Source: Arenibacter sp965652575
GTDB taxonomy: Bacteria; Bacteroidota; Bacteroidia; Flavobacteriales; Flavobacteriaceae
Length of the DNA: 14,733 bases
Reading direction: 5' to 3'
Assembly (NCBI GenBank): GCA_965652575.1
Contig: CBFGWQ010000085.1
Span: forward strand, 1-14,733
Of the stretch, positions 6,228 through 13,498 are shown one piece after another. Made by a program: the position numbers and the translations under genes. How positions within the stretch are numbered: the first letter of the stretch is position 1; the number at the start of each line of letters is the position of its first letter. Under the pieces are notes generated by a model. It made no database searches. It was given only the letters and a program-made list of their open reading frames with translations, and was not told the DNA's origin.

Positions 6228-6297
6228 AATCCCTTCCGTCTTCTCCTCCATGGGTCGGAGAAGCCACCTTCCCTTAACCAAGGGAAGGAACTTTTTT
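6228..6297 (+). repeat. Pyrimidine-rich hairpin repeat, copy 2 (short-loop form)
   Basis: AATCCCTTCCGT, then TTCTCCTCC, GGTCGGAGAA and a hairpin CCTTCCCTT-AACC-AAGGGAAGG (about 6267-6288) followed by AACTTTTTTG. It is the same element as 1769-1857 without the long loop insert. The hairpin plus T-run could itself act as a terminator on the plus strand, though no plus-strand gene precedes it. Confidence 0.7.
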
Positions 6298-6348
6298 GAT
6301 TTCGTCATCCTATCTTCTATACAGACATAAGATAACAGAAAATTTTAA

Positions 6349-6380
6349 CTCCCCCTCCTTGGGAGGGGCTGGGGGGAGGT
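6349..6380. repeat. CCCCTCC/GGAGGGG hairpin element
   Basis: CCCCTCC (6352-6358) pairs with GGAGGGG (6362-6368) over a three-base loop and is followed by CTGGGGGGAGGT. This is a repeat type I recall from other Bacteroidetes intergenic regions. It lies 63 bp beyond the 3' end of the minus-strand gene ending at 6443 and might terminate it, although the T-run on that strand is poor. Confidence 0.5.
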
Positions 6381-6442
6381 CAACCTACTACTGCCAACTG
6401 TAAGCTGTTACTGCCTACTCCATTTAACGATATACATCCAAC

Positions 6443-7855
6443 TTATTCTTCAAAAGTTTCGTAACGGGCATCCTTTAAGTATTTGGCCACAATCTCATTA
6501 AATTCCGGGGTTATACGCAGCAAAGCCGTATTTTCCAAACTATACAATTCGGCTTTGTCCGTATATCCTTTCTTCAATAGTTCCTCCAAATAAAACAGGG
6601 AAGTGCCATAATCCCCAAACTTAGCGCTGTTCGATATTATTTTCAGATAATAGCTATGGTCCGTTGGGTCTGTTATTGTCTTCATCATCCATAGAAGGCT
6701 TAGTGCTTCCTGATCTACCTGGTTTCCTGAATTTACCATATCTATATTATCCTCGATCAACGCATTAACATAACCCAAAAGGCGTTTTCCCATTTCCCTT
6801 TCCGCCTCTATTTTGCTGTTATCATATTTCTTCAACTCCCCCATTTGGTAAATCCACCAACCCAAATTATTATAATTATAGGTAGCCAGATCCTCTTCCA
6901 AATAATACACATAATCCTCCTTAATAAAGGACTCCTTCAACAAGGTGTTGTTCCCATTGCGCGACATAGTTTTAAAAAGCTTATTTTTATTAAGATCGCG
7001 CTTTATTTCCTTGAGGGAATCAATATCTTTCAAGACCCTATATACGGAGATGGCCTCATCCAATAAATTATCGGCCTGAATTAATCTGTTGGAGCCTATC
7101 AAAAGATTAATTTCCTCCAAATTTTGGGCATAAGTATCATTAACATAGCCTTCATCTTTCTCCGACAGCCCTTTGCCAATGGCCGCTAATGTAAAAATTT
7201 CCATAGCTTTTCCTAGGTATTGGTTATTGGGCCACACATGGCCCCCGTTAAAAACCAGTAACTGATTGGGAAATTTTAAGCGCCCCATGAGGGACTTTCC
7301 TGCCAACATTTCCGGATATGCATAATCTTCCTTTCCTACGATTCCTATAAAATGGAACAAGTTCTTATTATCCAATATCTCCATATTGGGATATACGGCA
7401 CCACAGGAAATAACTCCAGCTATACTTTTAACAAATATGGGAAGTACAGAGGCAAATCTGGCACCACTATCAAACCCGGCACTATAGATTCTATTCTTTT
7501 GAACGGGCAATATGCCTATAACATTATTGAACATCCTCCCCGTTATCAGAATATTCTGGGAGGTACTCAGGGAGTCGTTTACATTGTTCGATGCCGCCAG
7601 TAAATACCCATGCTTTTCCGCCGCCCCCGTAAACATACGAATTGCCTGCTTGCCCTTTCCTTCCATATCAAAGACAAAAAGTATGGGCCAATTCCTGTCC
7701 ATTTCAAAGTTGGTGGGAATATACAGAGAATAGCTCTCGGATATGGAATCCTTTATGGCAATGGAATCGATTACGACCCCTTTTTTTAAAGTCATCTGCT
7801 GTGAATTGCACAATAAACCGGCACCGAGAAACAGAAATAGTATAATTTTTTTCAT
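6443..7855 (-). CDS. Secreted alpha/beta-hydrolase-like protein with Asp at the nucleophile position
   Basis: A 470-residue exported protein. An N-terminal signal (MKKIILFLFLGAGLL, cut near NSQ-Q20) is followed by an esterase / PHB-depolymerase-like domain (about 25-225): SYSLYIPTNF, a WPILFVFDMEG strand, the nucleophile elbow IYSAGFDSGARFAS (123-136), GKEDYAYP (174-181) with a possible acid D177, and FNGGHVWP (202-209) with the likely catalytic H206. The usual G-x-S-x-G elbow reads G127-F-D129-S-G131, so the serine is Asp (codon GAT). Residues about 240-470 are helical with TPR-like spacing and many Leu/Tyr/Glu. Either the enzyme uses an Asp nucleophile or it has lost ester hydrolysis and acts as a binding protein. 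The Cys at 16 does not sit in a good lipobox. The gene stands alone between gene-free regions. Confidence 0.75.
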   Translation of the reverse strand: MKKIILFLFLGAGLLCNSQQMTLKKGVVIDSIAIKDSISESYSLYIPTNFEMDRNWPILFVFDMEGKGKQAIRMFTGAAEKHGYLLAASNNVNDSLSTSQNILITGRMFNNVIGILPVQKNRIYSAGFDSGARFASVLPIFVKSIAGVISCGAVYPNMEILDNKNLFHFIGIVGKEDYAYPEMLAGKSLMGRLKFPNQLLVFNGGHVWPNNQYLGKAMEIFTLAAIGKGLSEKDEGYVNDTYAQNLEEINLLIGSNRLIQADNLLDEAISVYRVLKDIDSLKEIKRDLNKNKLFKTMSRNGNNTLLKESFIKEDYVYYLEEDLATYNYNNLGWWIYQMGELKKYDNSKIEAEREMGKRLLGYVNALIEDNIDMVNSGNQVDQEALSLLWMMKTITDPTDHSYYLKIISNSAKFGDYGTSLFYLEELLKKGYTDKAELYSLENTALLRITPEFNEIVAKYLKDARYETFEE

Positions 7856-8201
7856 CTATTTAAAAATTTTTATTAATCTAAAGATGAGGGTAATAAAAAT
7901 TTTCTACATAAATCAACCGCTGCGCTTTCGCATAAAAAATTTAATTATTTTGGTCGGTATGCAAAAAATTAATTTTGTTTATGCTCATTTCATAGAATTA
8001 TTGTCATCAAATATCTAGCCAAAATAAAACAGTAAACCGGTCATTCCGAAACATACTGGTTACGGCCATGGGTTGTCAGAGTACAAATTACTACCAGCTC
8101 TTTTTAACTTGGCGTTACAATAAAGTAAATTAAATAATAAAAATATAACCCCAAAGCCACCGACCACTTTTAATTTTAACCCTCCCGTTAAACCATCACT
8201 G
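7856..8201. other. Gene-free AT-rich region
   Basis: 346 bp between two minus-strand genes. A plus frame from 7884 to 8018 would give 44 residues but has random AT-rich composition. One TAnnTTTG-like box on the plus strand (TAATTTTG, 7970-7977) has no credible gene behind it. No strong hairpin or RNA gene was recognised. Confidence 0.5.
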
Positions 8202-8654
8202 CTACACCTCTCTTTTTTTTATGGGTGCATTGGACACTACATCGGACAGAATAATGTGGGTACGTGTCTCCCCATATTGTATAAGCTTATCTATAAATTT
8301 CTCCAAATGAAACTGGTCCTTTAGCACCACCAACATTATAATATTTTCATTGCCCGTGATCCGATAACAATTAACAACTTCTTCATAAGTATTTACAATA
8401 TCCAAAAAAGGCCGTAACTTCCCCATAAAAGCGCGCAGGGTAATAATAGCTTTTAGTTGATATCCGGTATGCGAATGGGATACCACGGCTTTGTAACCTG
8501 AAATGATCCCTGTGTCCTCCATTTTCTTTACCCTTTCCGCAACCGCAGGGGGCGTTAGGCCCACTTTCCTGCCAATATTGGCAAAAGATTCCCTGGCATT
8601 TTCCTGAAGCAATTTTAAAATCTTCCAATTAAGGATATCAATCTTTGTATTCAA
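8202..8654 (-). CDS. Lrp/AsnC family transcriptional regulator
   Basis: A 150-residue regulator with an N-terminal winged helix-turn-helix (about 5-60: ILNWKILKLLQENARESF, then IGRKVGLTPPAVAERVKKME) and a C-terminal ligand-sensing RAM domain (about 67-140: LKAIITLRAF, YRITGNENIIMLVV). Such proteins form dimers and octamers and respond to amino acids. The frame has no ATG at its start: reading begins at TTG (8654), and the only possible extension is three bases (ATT) or non-start codons before a stop at 8682-8684. The first internal Met is residue 45, inside the DNA-binding domain, so TTG is accepted. It is divergent from the 8772 gene over a short intergenic region, which may hold its autoregulatory site. 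Its specific effector cannot be told. Confidence 0.9.
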   Translation of the reverse strand: MNTKIDILNWKILKLLQENARESFANIGRKVGLTPPAVAERVKKMEDTGIISGYKAVVSHSHTGYQLKAIITLRAFMGKLRPFLDIVNTYEEVVNCYRITGNENIIMLVVLKDQFHLEKFIDKLIQYGETRTHIILSDVVSNAPIKKREV

Positions 8655-8771
8655 AATAAAATGAATTAAAAATATTAACTTTCAATAGCTAAAATACAAT
8701 TTTACTTTGTTATACAAACTTAACTTTACTAATTTCGACGTAATTTTATGTGTCGGAATTTGTCAATAAAA

Positions 8772-9164
8772 ATGCCTTACAAAAACTTAAGTACGATTCC
8801 CATTTACAGGAAATCCTTGGATCTTTTACGGATGAGCAGGGAAATTGCGTCGTACCTATCCTACAACAAGGATCTGCTTAAGTTGTACCAATCCAATAGC
8901 CATAGGGATATAATGGTAGATTCCCTATTGACCGATTCCATTTTAATACCAAAGCAAATTGAAGTGGCCGAGCGCGCCGAGTGCTATGCTGCCCGAATGA
9001 GAAGCGCTTCCTTTATCAATATTATCATAAGAAATATAAATTCCTATTGTACCGGTCTGGAAAAGGACGGGGTCAAGGAAAAGGAATACTTAAATCTTCT
9101 AAGGAGCGAAATTAAAAGCTTCAGAAGATTGTACAAAGTATGGAGACGATCCATTAGGAGCTGA
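8772..9164 (+). CDS. Small helical protein, possibly four-helix bundle
   Basis: A 130-residue, almost wholly helical protein, very basic towards the end (RRLYKVWRRSIRS). Segments IYRKSLDLLRMSREIASYL (about 10-28), DSLLTDSILIPKQIEVAER (about 49-67) and the last 40 residues have the heptad-like patterning of four-helix-bundle proteins of the S23/Avd-like type; the family link is tentative. The frame also opens at ATG 8748, but that codon overlaps a -7-like box (TAATTTTA, 8741-8748), whereas 8772 has the A-rich leader common in this phylum. Divergently placed to the Lrp gene, which may control it. No reverse transcriptase or rRNA is nearby, so an Avd or 23S-intervening role is not supported. Confidence 0.6.
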   Translation: MPYKNLSTIPIYRKSLDLLRMSREIASYLSYNKDLLKLYQSNSHRDIMVDSLLTDSILIPKQIEVAERAECYAARMRSASFINIIIRNINSYCTGLEKDGVKEKEYLNLLRSEIKSFRRLYKVWRRSIRS

Positions 9165-9276
9165 GCGTCCTATTTTTATTTATCCCATTTTTACTCGATA
9201 ATCGAGATTTAAACCTTCTTACTGCAGGCAGGTGTTCCAACGCTTGAGTCGGTCGAAATCAAACTTGAATTTCCTT

Positions 9277-9510
9277 TCAATGCCTCATGTCCCGGTAGCT
9301 ATCGGGATTGCCCCGAGGTAGTTTACTCCATACACCTATAACAACCCCAAAACCTGATAAAACCCTTTCAATATCTTCATGGCTGTTTTGGGTCAAAGTA
9401 ATAAATCGCCATATGATAATCCCATTCAACCCTATAAGCGAATATTGGAGAAATTGAGTTGGTGGGCCATTTTCTTTTATAGATAAAAAAAGACCATTAT
9501 CCGGACACAA
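9277..9510 (-). CDS. Possible small membrane ORF ending inside a repeat
   Basis: A 77-residue minus-strand frame beginning at TTG 9510 with no Met in the first 60 residues. The middle part (about 18-61, FLQYSLIGLNGIIIWRF, then HEDIERVLSGFGVVIGVW) looks protein-like, with two hydrophobic stretches. The last 16 residues and the stop region come from the 50-bp repeat copy at 9278-9327. It could be a small gene or a gene fragment whose natural end was replaced by the repeat, or chance coding. No good promoter was found. Confidence 0.3.
   Translation of the reverse strand: MCPDNGLFLSIKENGPPTQFLQYSLIGLNGIIIWRFITLTQNSHEDIERVLSGFGVVIGVWSKLPRGNPDSYRDMRH
9278..9327 (-). repeat. 50-bp palindromic intergenic repeat, copy 2
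   Basis: This is the inverted partner of 55-104, differing at about three of 50 positions. Its core reads TCCCGGTAGCTATCGGGA (9290-9307); one substitution in the palindrome still allows a G-U pair in RNA from the plus strand. The rest of the 9165-9622 gap holds AT-rich DNA, a short palindrome CTCGAT-A-ATCGAG (9194-9206) after the 8772 gene, and the purU promoter. Confidence 0.75.
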
Positions 9511-9595
9511 TTTAACAAAAATGTAAAAATTATATCAATATTATTGGAATTTTATAAAAATACCCTGCAACCAAAGTACTTCCTTCCTAATATCC

Positions 9596-9603
9596 TAATT
9601 TTG
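9596..9603 (+). promoter_or_regulatory. Putative -7 box of purU
   Basis: TAATTTTG, a perfect TAnnTTTG match, ends 19 nt before the TTG start at 9623. The spacing supports this start. Confidence 0.55.
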
Positions 9604-9622
9604 TTCCCTAAACCATTGCACT

Positions 9623-10474
9623 TTGAAGACAACTATCCTCATTAATTGCCCCGACCAATCCGGAATTATAAGTTCGGTAACCGGATTTATACATAGAAAA
9701 GGGGGCAATATCATTTATATTGATCAGCACGTAGATAAGGAAGCGGGTGTGTTTTTTATGAGACTGGAAAGCGATTTTGAAAAGAACATTCCGGTCGTAA
9801 AAAATTTGAAGCAAGAATTTGAAAAGGAATTGGCCCTGCCCCACCAAATGGAATGGAGTTTGTATTTGGGATCAGTACAACCCAAAATGGCACTTTTTGT
9901 TTCCAAATACAATCATTGCCTCTACGATCTATTAAGCAGGTACAACTCAGGTGAACTGGAGGTTGAAATACCCTTCATCCTGAGCAACCACAATGATTTG
10001 GAATATGTAGCCAAACAATTCGATATTCCTTTTTTTCATGTGCCGATAACAAATGGCACAAAAAATGAAGCCGAAAACCGTCAATTGGCACTTTTAAAGG
10101 AATACCAAATAGATTTTATTGTATTGGCAAGATATATGCAAATTGTGAGCAATAAGGTAATCGACAACTACCCCAACAAAATTATCAACATCCACCATTC
10201 CTTTCTACCTGCCTTTGCCGGCGCAAGACCATACCATGCCGCTTTTGAGAGGGGCGTTAAAATTATAGGTGCCACCAGCCATTACGTTACCGAGGAACTG
10301 GACGCCGGACCTATTATAGAGCAGGACGTTACCACAGTAACCCATGCGCACAGCATCAAGGACTTTATAACCAAGGGACGGGATTTGGAAAAAATTGTAC
10401 TTTCCAGGGCCGTAAAGCTTCACATTAGGAGAAAAACAATGGTATACAACAATAAAACCGTAATTTTCTCATAA
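9623..10474 (+). CDS. purU: Formyltetrahydrofolate deformylase
   Basis: A 283-residue cytosolic enzyme that hydrolyses 10-formyl-THF to formate and THF, balancing one-carbon pools and feeding formate to purine synthesis. An N-terminal ACT domain (about 1-80, TTILINCPDQSGIISSVTGF) precedes a formyltransferase-type catalytic domain (about 88-283). The triad equivalent to that of GART enzymes is visible: N189 and H191 in INIHHSFLPAFAGA and D227 in ELDAGPII. Length is normal for PurU, and the ACT domain separates it from purN. The start is TTG at 9623: no ATG is in frame between it and the upstream stop at 9596-9598, and the ACT domain begins immediately. The DUF4197 gene follows 56 bp later on the same strand. 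Confidence 0.93.
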   Translation: MKTTILINCPDQSGIISSVTGFIHRKGGNIIYIDQHVDKEAGVFFMRLESDFEKNIPVVKNLKQEFEKELALPHQMEWSLYLGSVQPKMALFVSKYNHCLYDLLSRYNSGELEVEIPFILSNHNDLEYVAKQFDIPFFHVPITNGTKNEAENRQLALLKEYQIDFIVLARYMQIVSNKVIDNYPNKIINIHHSFLPAFAGARPYHAAFERGVKIIGATSHYVTEELDAGPIIEQDVTTVTHAHSIKDFITKGRDLEKIVLSRAVKLHIRRKTMVYNNKTVIFS

Positions 10475-10530
10475 TTACATGTACTAATTCCCTACAGCAT
10501 AAGTTATAGATATAACCCTAAAATATTAAA

Positions 10531-11232
10531 ATGAAAAAAATCTTTTTAGCCATCATCCTGTTTCAATTTATTGGGTGTTCGGAATTACAACAAGTGGTGA
10601 ATCAATTGCCCCAAGGAGGTACCATTGGCAACGCCGAAATTGCAAACGGATTAAAGGAGGCCCTAAATATGGGTATCGACAAACAAGTGAGCAAGCTTAC
10701 CCAAACGGACGGTTTTTTTAGAAATGAGCTGGTAAAAATTATGCTGCCGGAGGAGTTGCAGAAAGTGGACAGGACCCTAAGGGACATTGGCCTTTCCAGT
10801 CTGGCGGATGAAGGCCTGAAAATTCTTAACAGGGCCGCAGAGGATGCGGTTGGGGAAGCAACGCCCATATTTGTCAATGCCGTTAAGGGGATGAGCTTTA
10901 ACGACGCCAAAAACATTCTTTTGGGATCGGACAACGCAGCAACCATATACCTTACCAATACTACACAGACCGAACTCTACAATAAATTTAACCCTGTAAT
11001 TAAAAAATCCTTTGAAAAGGTCGGGGCCGATAAGATCTGGAACAACCTTATTACCAGGTACAACAACATTCCCCTTACCAACAATGTAAATCCGGACCTT
11101 ACGGATTACGTTACACAAGAGGCCTTAAATGGCGTATTTACAATGATTGCCGTTGAGGAAAAGGAAATAAGGAACAAGGTTTCTTCCAGAACTACCGAAG
11201 TGTTGAAAAAAGTTTTTGCCCTACAGGATTAA
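10531..11232 (+). CDS. DUF4197 lipoprotein
   Basis: A 233-residue predicted lipoprotein: MKKIFLAIILFQFIGC with the lipobox Cys at 16. The rest matches DUF4197 (PF13852): IANGLKEALNMGI, GFFRNELVKIMLPEELQKV, LNRAAEDA, MSFNDAKNILLGSDNAAT, and the end YVTQEALNGVFTMIAVEEKEIR. The family is helical and periplasmic; its function is unknown to me. Residue 17 is Ser, not Asp, which favours outer-membrane sorting under the E. coli rule, a rule that may not hold in Bacteroidetes. ATG start at 10531 with an A-rich leader. It probably shares the purU transcript, as no clear separate promoter was seen in the 56-bp gap. Confidence 0.88.
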   Translation: MKKIFLAIILFQFIGCSELQQVVNQLPQGGTIGNAEIANGLKEALNMGIDKQVSKLTQTDGFFRNELVKIMLPEELQKVDRTLRDIGLSSLADEGLKILNRAAEDAVGEATPIFVNAVKGMSFNDAKNILLGSDNAATIYLTNTTQTELYNKFNPVIKKSFEKVGADKIWNNLITRYNNIPLTNNVNPDLTDYVTQEALNGVFTMIAVEEKEIRNKVSSRTTEVLKKVFALQD

Positions 11233-11356
11233 TTGGCAAAAATTTATAGATAGTTTATACAATAAATCCTATTAGCTGGCGTTACCTATAAATAAGGACA
11301 TATTGCAATCCTTTAATGTCAATACTGTTTTACACCATATAAAAAATTTGAGTTAG

Positions 11357-11364
11357 TATTTTTG
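11357..11364 (+). promoter_or_regulatory. -7-like box immediately before a terminator
   Basis: TATTTTTG matches TAnnTTTG, yet the intrinsic terminator begins 13 nt downstream at 11378. The box overlaps a direct repeat of TTTGAGTTAGT (11347-11357 and 11361-11371). It may be chance in AT-rich DNA. Confidence 0.25.
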
Positions 11365-11377
11365 AGTTAGTTAGTTT

Positions 11378-11405
11378 AAAACCGGTGGGAGCACCGGTTT
11401 TTTTT
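11378..11405 (+). terminator. Intrinsic terminator downstream of purU-DUF4197
   Basis: AAAACCGGTG (11378-11387) pairs perfectly with CACCGGTTTT (11392-11401) around GGAG, and the T-run continues to 11405. It lies about 145 bp after the DUF4197 stop, so the transcript has a long 3' end. The long A/T arms make it partly bidirectional, so it may also serve the minus-strand hydrolase ending at 11505. Confidence 0.85.
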
Positions 11406-11504
11406 ATCCGTACCCTAGAAATCCTACATGAACCCGGCCAGCATCAGGTTTCAGAAAGAATGTGGAATCAAGTTACAGCCATTACCCTTAGAACAACCTT
11501 CCAA

Positions 11505-12284
11505 TTATTTTACCATAAGGTATTTTATGACGGTTTCATTAAAGAACCGAGGCTGCTCCACATTCACTACATGCCCACAGTTCTGAACCACTACCAGCTT
11601 AGCACTTGTATGGTCCAGCACAATTTGCTTAATAGTAGGTAAAAATAAATAGTCCTCTGCCCCCATCACATACAGCGTAGGGATTTTGATATCCATCGTT
11701 CTAAAAAAGTGAAGCAATGGATTGATCTCCGATGTTAATTTAAACCATCTAATGAATTCCTTTTGGCACAATTTTTTCGCCTCGCGAACAAAAAGTAACC
11801 GCGACTCCTTATGGTTCCTATTGGGCATAATTACAAAGGCAAAAAACTTGTACAGCCATAAATAAGGAACAATGGATTTTAGAACAACACCAAGCCTCAT
11901 CAATATTTGCGACCTTAGATTCAATTTCATAATGGCCCCTCCCATAATCATACTTTCTACCCTATGGGGATGCTTCTCTGCCAAATTTCGAATTAAAATG
12001 GTACCTAGGGAAATTCCAATAAAATGGGATTTTTCTATCTTCTCAAAGTTGATCACCTCCAATATATCCTCGGTTATACTGTCAAAAGTATACTTATCCT
12101 TAAAGGCATCCTTCAGATGTAACTTAGAATTTCCATGCCCCCTTAGATCCAACAGAAGTACATTAAAATGCTTTTTAAATTCCCTAAGTTGCTTGTACCA
12201 AATAGTGGAGCTACCTCCCGCACCATGTACAAAAACCACCCATTTGTCAGAAGTATTATGCCTATGTGTATTATAACTGATCAA
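11505..12284 (-). CDS. Alpha/beta hydrolase, cytoplasmic
   Basis: A 259-residue alpha/beta-fold hydrolase without signal peptide. The catalytic set is complete: oxyanion-hole motif HGAGG (20-24), DLRGHGNSK (46-54), nucleophile S92 in GISLG (90-94), acid D211 in MGAEDYLF, and H238 in NCGHVVNVEQP. The cap region (about 120-190) is basic and aromatic-rich. The substrate cannot be predicted; esterase, lactonase and thioesterase are all possible. Reading begins at TTG 12284: two codons upstream (12288-12290) is a stop, no in-frame ATG precedes the HGAGG motif, and starting later would remove the first beta strand. It stands divergent from the small 12472 gene. Confidence 0.85.
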   Translation of the reverse strand: MISYNTHRHNTSDKWVVFVHGAGGSSTIWYKQLREFKKHFNVLLLDLRGHGNSKLHLKDAFKDKYTFDSITEDILEVINFEKIEKSHFIGISLGTILIRNLAEKHPHRVESMIMGGAIMKLNLRSQILMRLGVVLKSIVPYLWLYKFFAFVIMPNRNHKESRLLFVREAKKLCQKEFIRWFKLTSEINPLLHFFRTMDIKIPTLYVMGAEDYLFLPTIKQIVLDHTSAKLVVVQNCGHVVNVEQPRFFNETVIKYLMVK

Positions 12285-12448
12285 AATTCAAATTTTATAA
12301 ATGTAGCGTTAAAACCAATACACTCCATTGGGGTACAAATAAATCAAAATATAACTCCCAACATCTTCACAGGGCCGAAAATAGACAAAATACCTGATTA
12401 TTGGACAAATGCACTTTCGGATAGTTCCCCTAAACCTCCATTTTCAAT

Positions 12449-12456
12449 TATATTTG
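12449..12456 (+). promoter_or_regulatory. Putative -7 box of the 65-residue gene
   Basis: TATATTTG matches TAnnTTTG and ends 15 nt before the ATG at 12472, in the 187-bp divergent region shared with the hydrolase gene. Confidence 0.5.
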
Positions 12457-12471
12457 TAAGAAAAAAATGAT

Positions 12472-12669
12472 ATGGAAAATCAATATTGTAAAGTTGGTAC
12501 GATATCCTCCATGGCCAATGGATCTATAGAACTACGCTATTTGGAATACCAATACCAAAGTTTCATGGACAAGGCCATCAGCAAAAAATATTCCGATTCA
12601 AAACTTGCCGAATTCTTTGAATTGAAAGCCAGTAGAATCCAAAAAATCATCCAGACCCTGACCCATTAA
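12472..12669 (+). CDS. Small helical hypothetical protein
   Basis: A 65-residue soluble protein starting MENQYCKVGTISSMANGSIE, with a helical C-terminal half (about 28-65, FMDKAISKKYSDSKLAEFFE onwards) that looks like a small DNA- or protein-binding bundle. ATG start with A-rich leader and a well-placed -7 box. I recall similar short proteins in flavobacteria but no function. It ends only 5 bp from the stop of the convergent pyrF, with no terminator between, so the two transcripts must overlap. Confidence 0.65.
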   Translation: MENQYCKVGTISSMANGSIELRYLEYQYQSFMDKAISKKYSDSKLAEFFELKASRIQKIIQTLTH

Positions 12670-12674
12670 GGTGT

Positions 12675-13493
12675 TCAACGTTTTTTAAGTTCCAGGCTCA
12701 TTTCCTGTTGCAGTTCCTTTGCTTTTTCCGCAGAAACTTGTGCAAAATTTTCTTGGTCCGAGGCATAAATAATTCCCCGGGACGAGTTTACCAAGAGCCC
12801 TACATTTTTGGTCATTCCATATTGGCACACTTCCTTTAAGCTGCCACCTTGTGTCCCTACCCCTGGTACAAGAAGAAAACTATGTGGAACAATATTTCGT
12901 ATTTCCGTCAAAAAAGTTGCCTTGGTAGCACCTACAACGTACATGAGATTTTCCGAATTTTCATAGGTCTTTGAAATCTCCAGCACCTGCTTGTACAACT
13001 CCTTTCCGTCTACCTTTTTTGTCTGAAAATCGAACGCCCCCATATTGGAAGTAAGTGCCAACAATATGGTATGCCTATCCTTAAAGGCCAAAAATGGTTC
13101 CACGGAATCCCGTCCCATATAAGGGGCTATGGTTACAGAATCGAATCCCAAATCCTCAAAAAAGGCTTTGGCATAACGGGAAGATGTATTACCAATATCC
13201 CCACGTTTGGCATCCGCTATGGTAAATATTTCAGGATAATTGATATTCAGGTAATTGATGGTCTTTTCCAAAGCCTGCCATCCCTTTATTCCGTAGGCCT
13301 CATAAAATGCGGTATTGGGCTTATAGGCTACACATAAATGGTGCGTAGCATCTATTATGGCCTTGTTAAAGGCAAAAATAGGATCTTCCTCCTGCAAGAG
13401 GTGCTTAGGAAGTTTATCCAAGTCCGTATCCAACCCTATACAGAGAAAGGATTGTTTTTTTCGGATCTGTCCTACTAAAAAATCAGTGGTCAT
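12675..13493 (-). CDS. pyrF: Orotidine 5'-phosphate decarboxylase, type 2
   Basis: A 272-residue TIM-barrel enzyme that decarboxylates OMP to UMP in pyrimidine synthesis. The catalytic loop IADAKRGDIGNTS (92-104) carries D94, K96 and D99. VVGAT (186-190) and the phosphate-binding PGVGTQGG (210-217) and NSSRG (236-240, R239) follow. LCIGLDTDLDKLP near the N-terminus and the length are those of the longer type 2 subfamily, not the ~230-residue type 1. ATG start at 13493 lies 5 bp after the prfA stop, so the two form one operon with prfA first. Confidence 0.95.
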   Translation of the reverse strand: MTTDFLVGQIRKKQSFLCIGLDTDLDKLPKHLLQEEDPIFAFNKAIIDATHHLCVAYKPNTAFYEAYGIKGWQALEKTINYLNINYPEIFTIADAKRGDIGNTSSRYAKAFFEDLGFDSVTIAPYMGRDSVEPFLAFKDRHTILLALTSNMGAFDFQTKKVDGKELYKQVLEISKTYENSENLMYVVGATKATFLTEIRNIVPHSFLLVPGVGTQGGSLKEVCQYGMTKNVGLLVNSSRGIIYASDQENFAQVSAEKAKELQQEMSLELKKR

Positions 13494-13498
13494 GAAAA

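Larger units (their letters stand above)
5910..6442. other. Gene-free repeat island
   Basis: This 533-bp stretch has no credible gene; the minus frame at 6114-6308 runs through repeat DNA. It holds the upstream region of the DUF1684 gene, then a word mosaic (6021-6190), a pyrimidine-rich hairpin repeat (6228-6297) and a CCCCTCC hairpin (6349-6380). Confidence 0.65.

Noticed and set aside
7884..8018. 44-residue plus-strand frame in the gap before the Lrp gene
   Set aside because: Its composition follows the AT-rich DNA, and there is no promoter at a sensible distance and no recognisable domain.
10513..10526. ACCCTAAAATAT before the DUF4197 gene, similar to the left arm of the glnK dyad
   Set aside because: There is no right arm and one C is missing. 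It is likely chance in AT-rich DNA.
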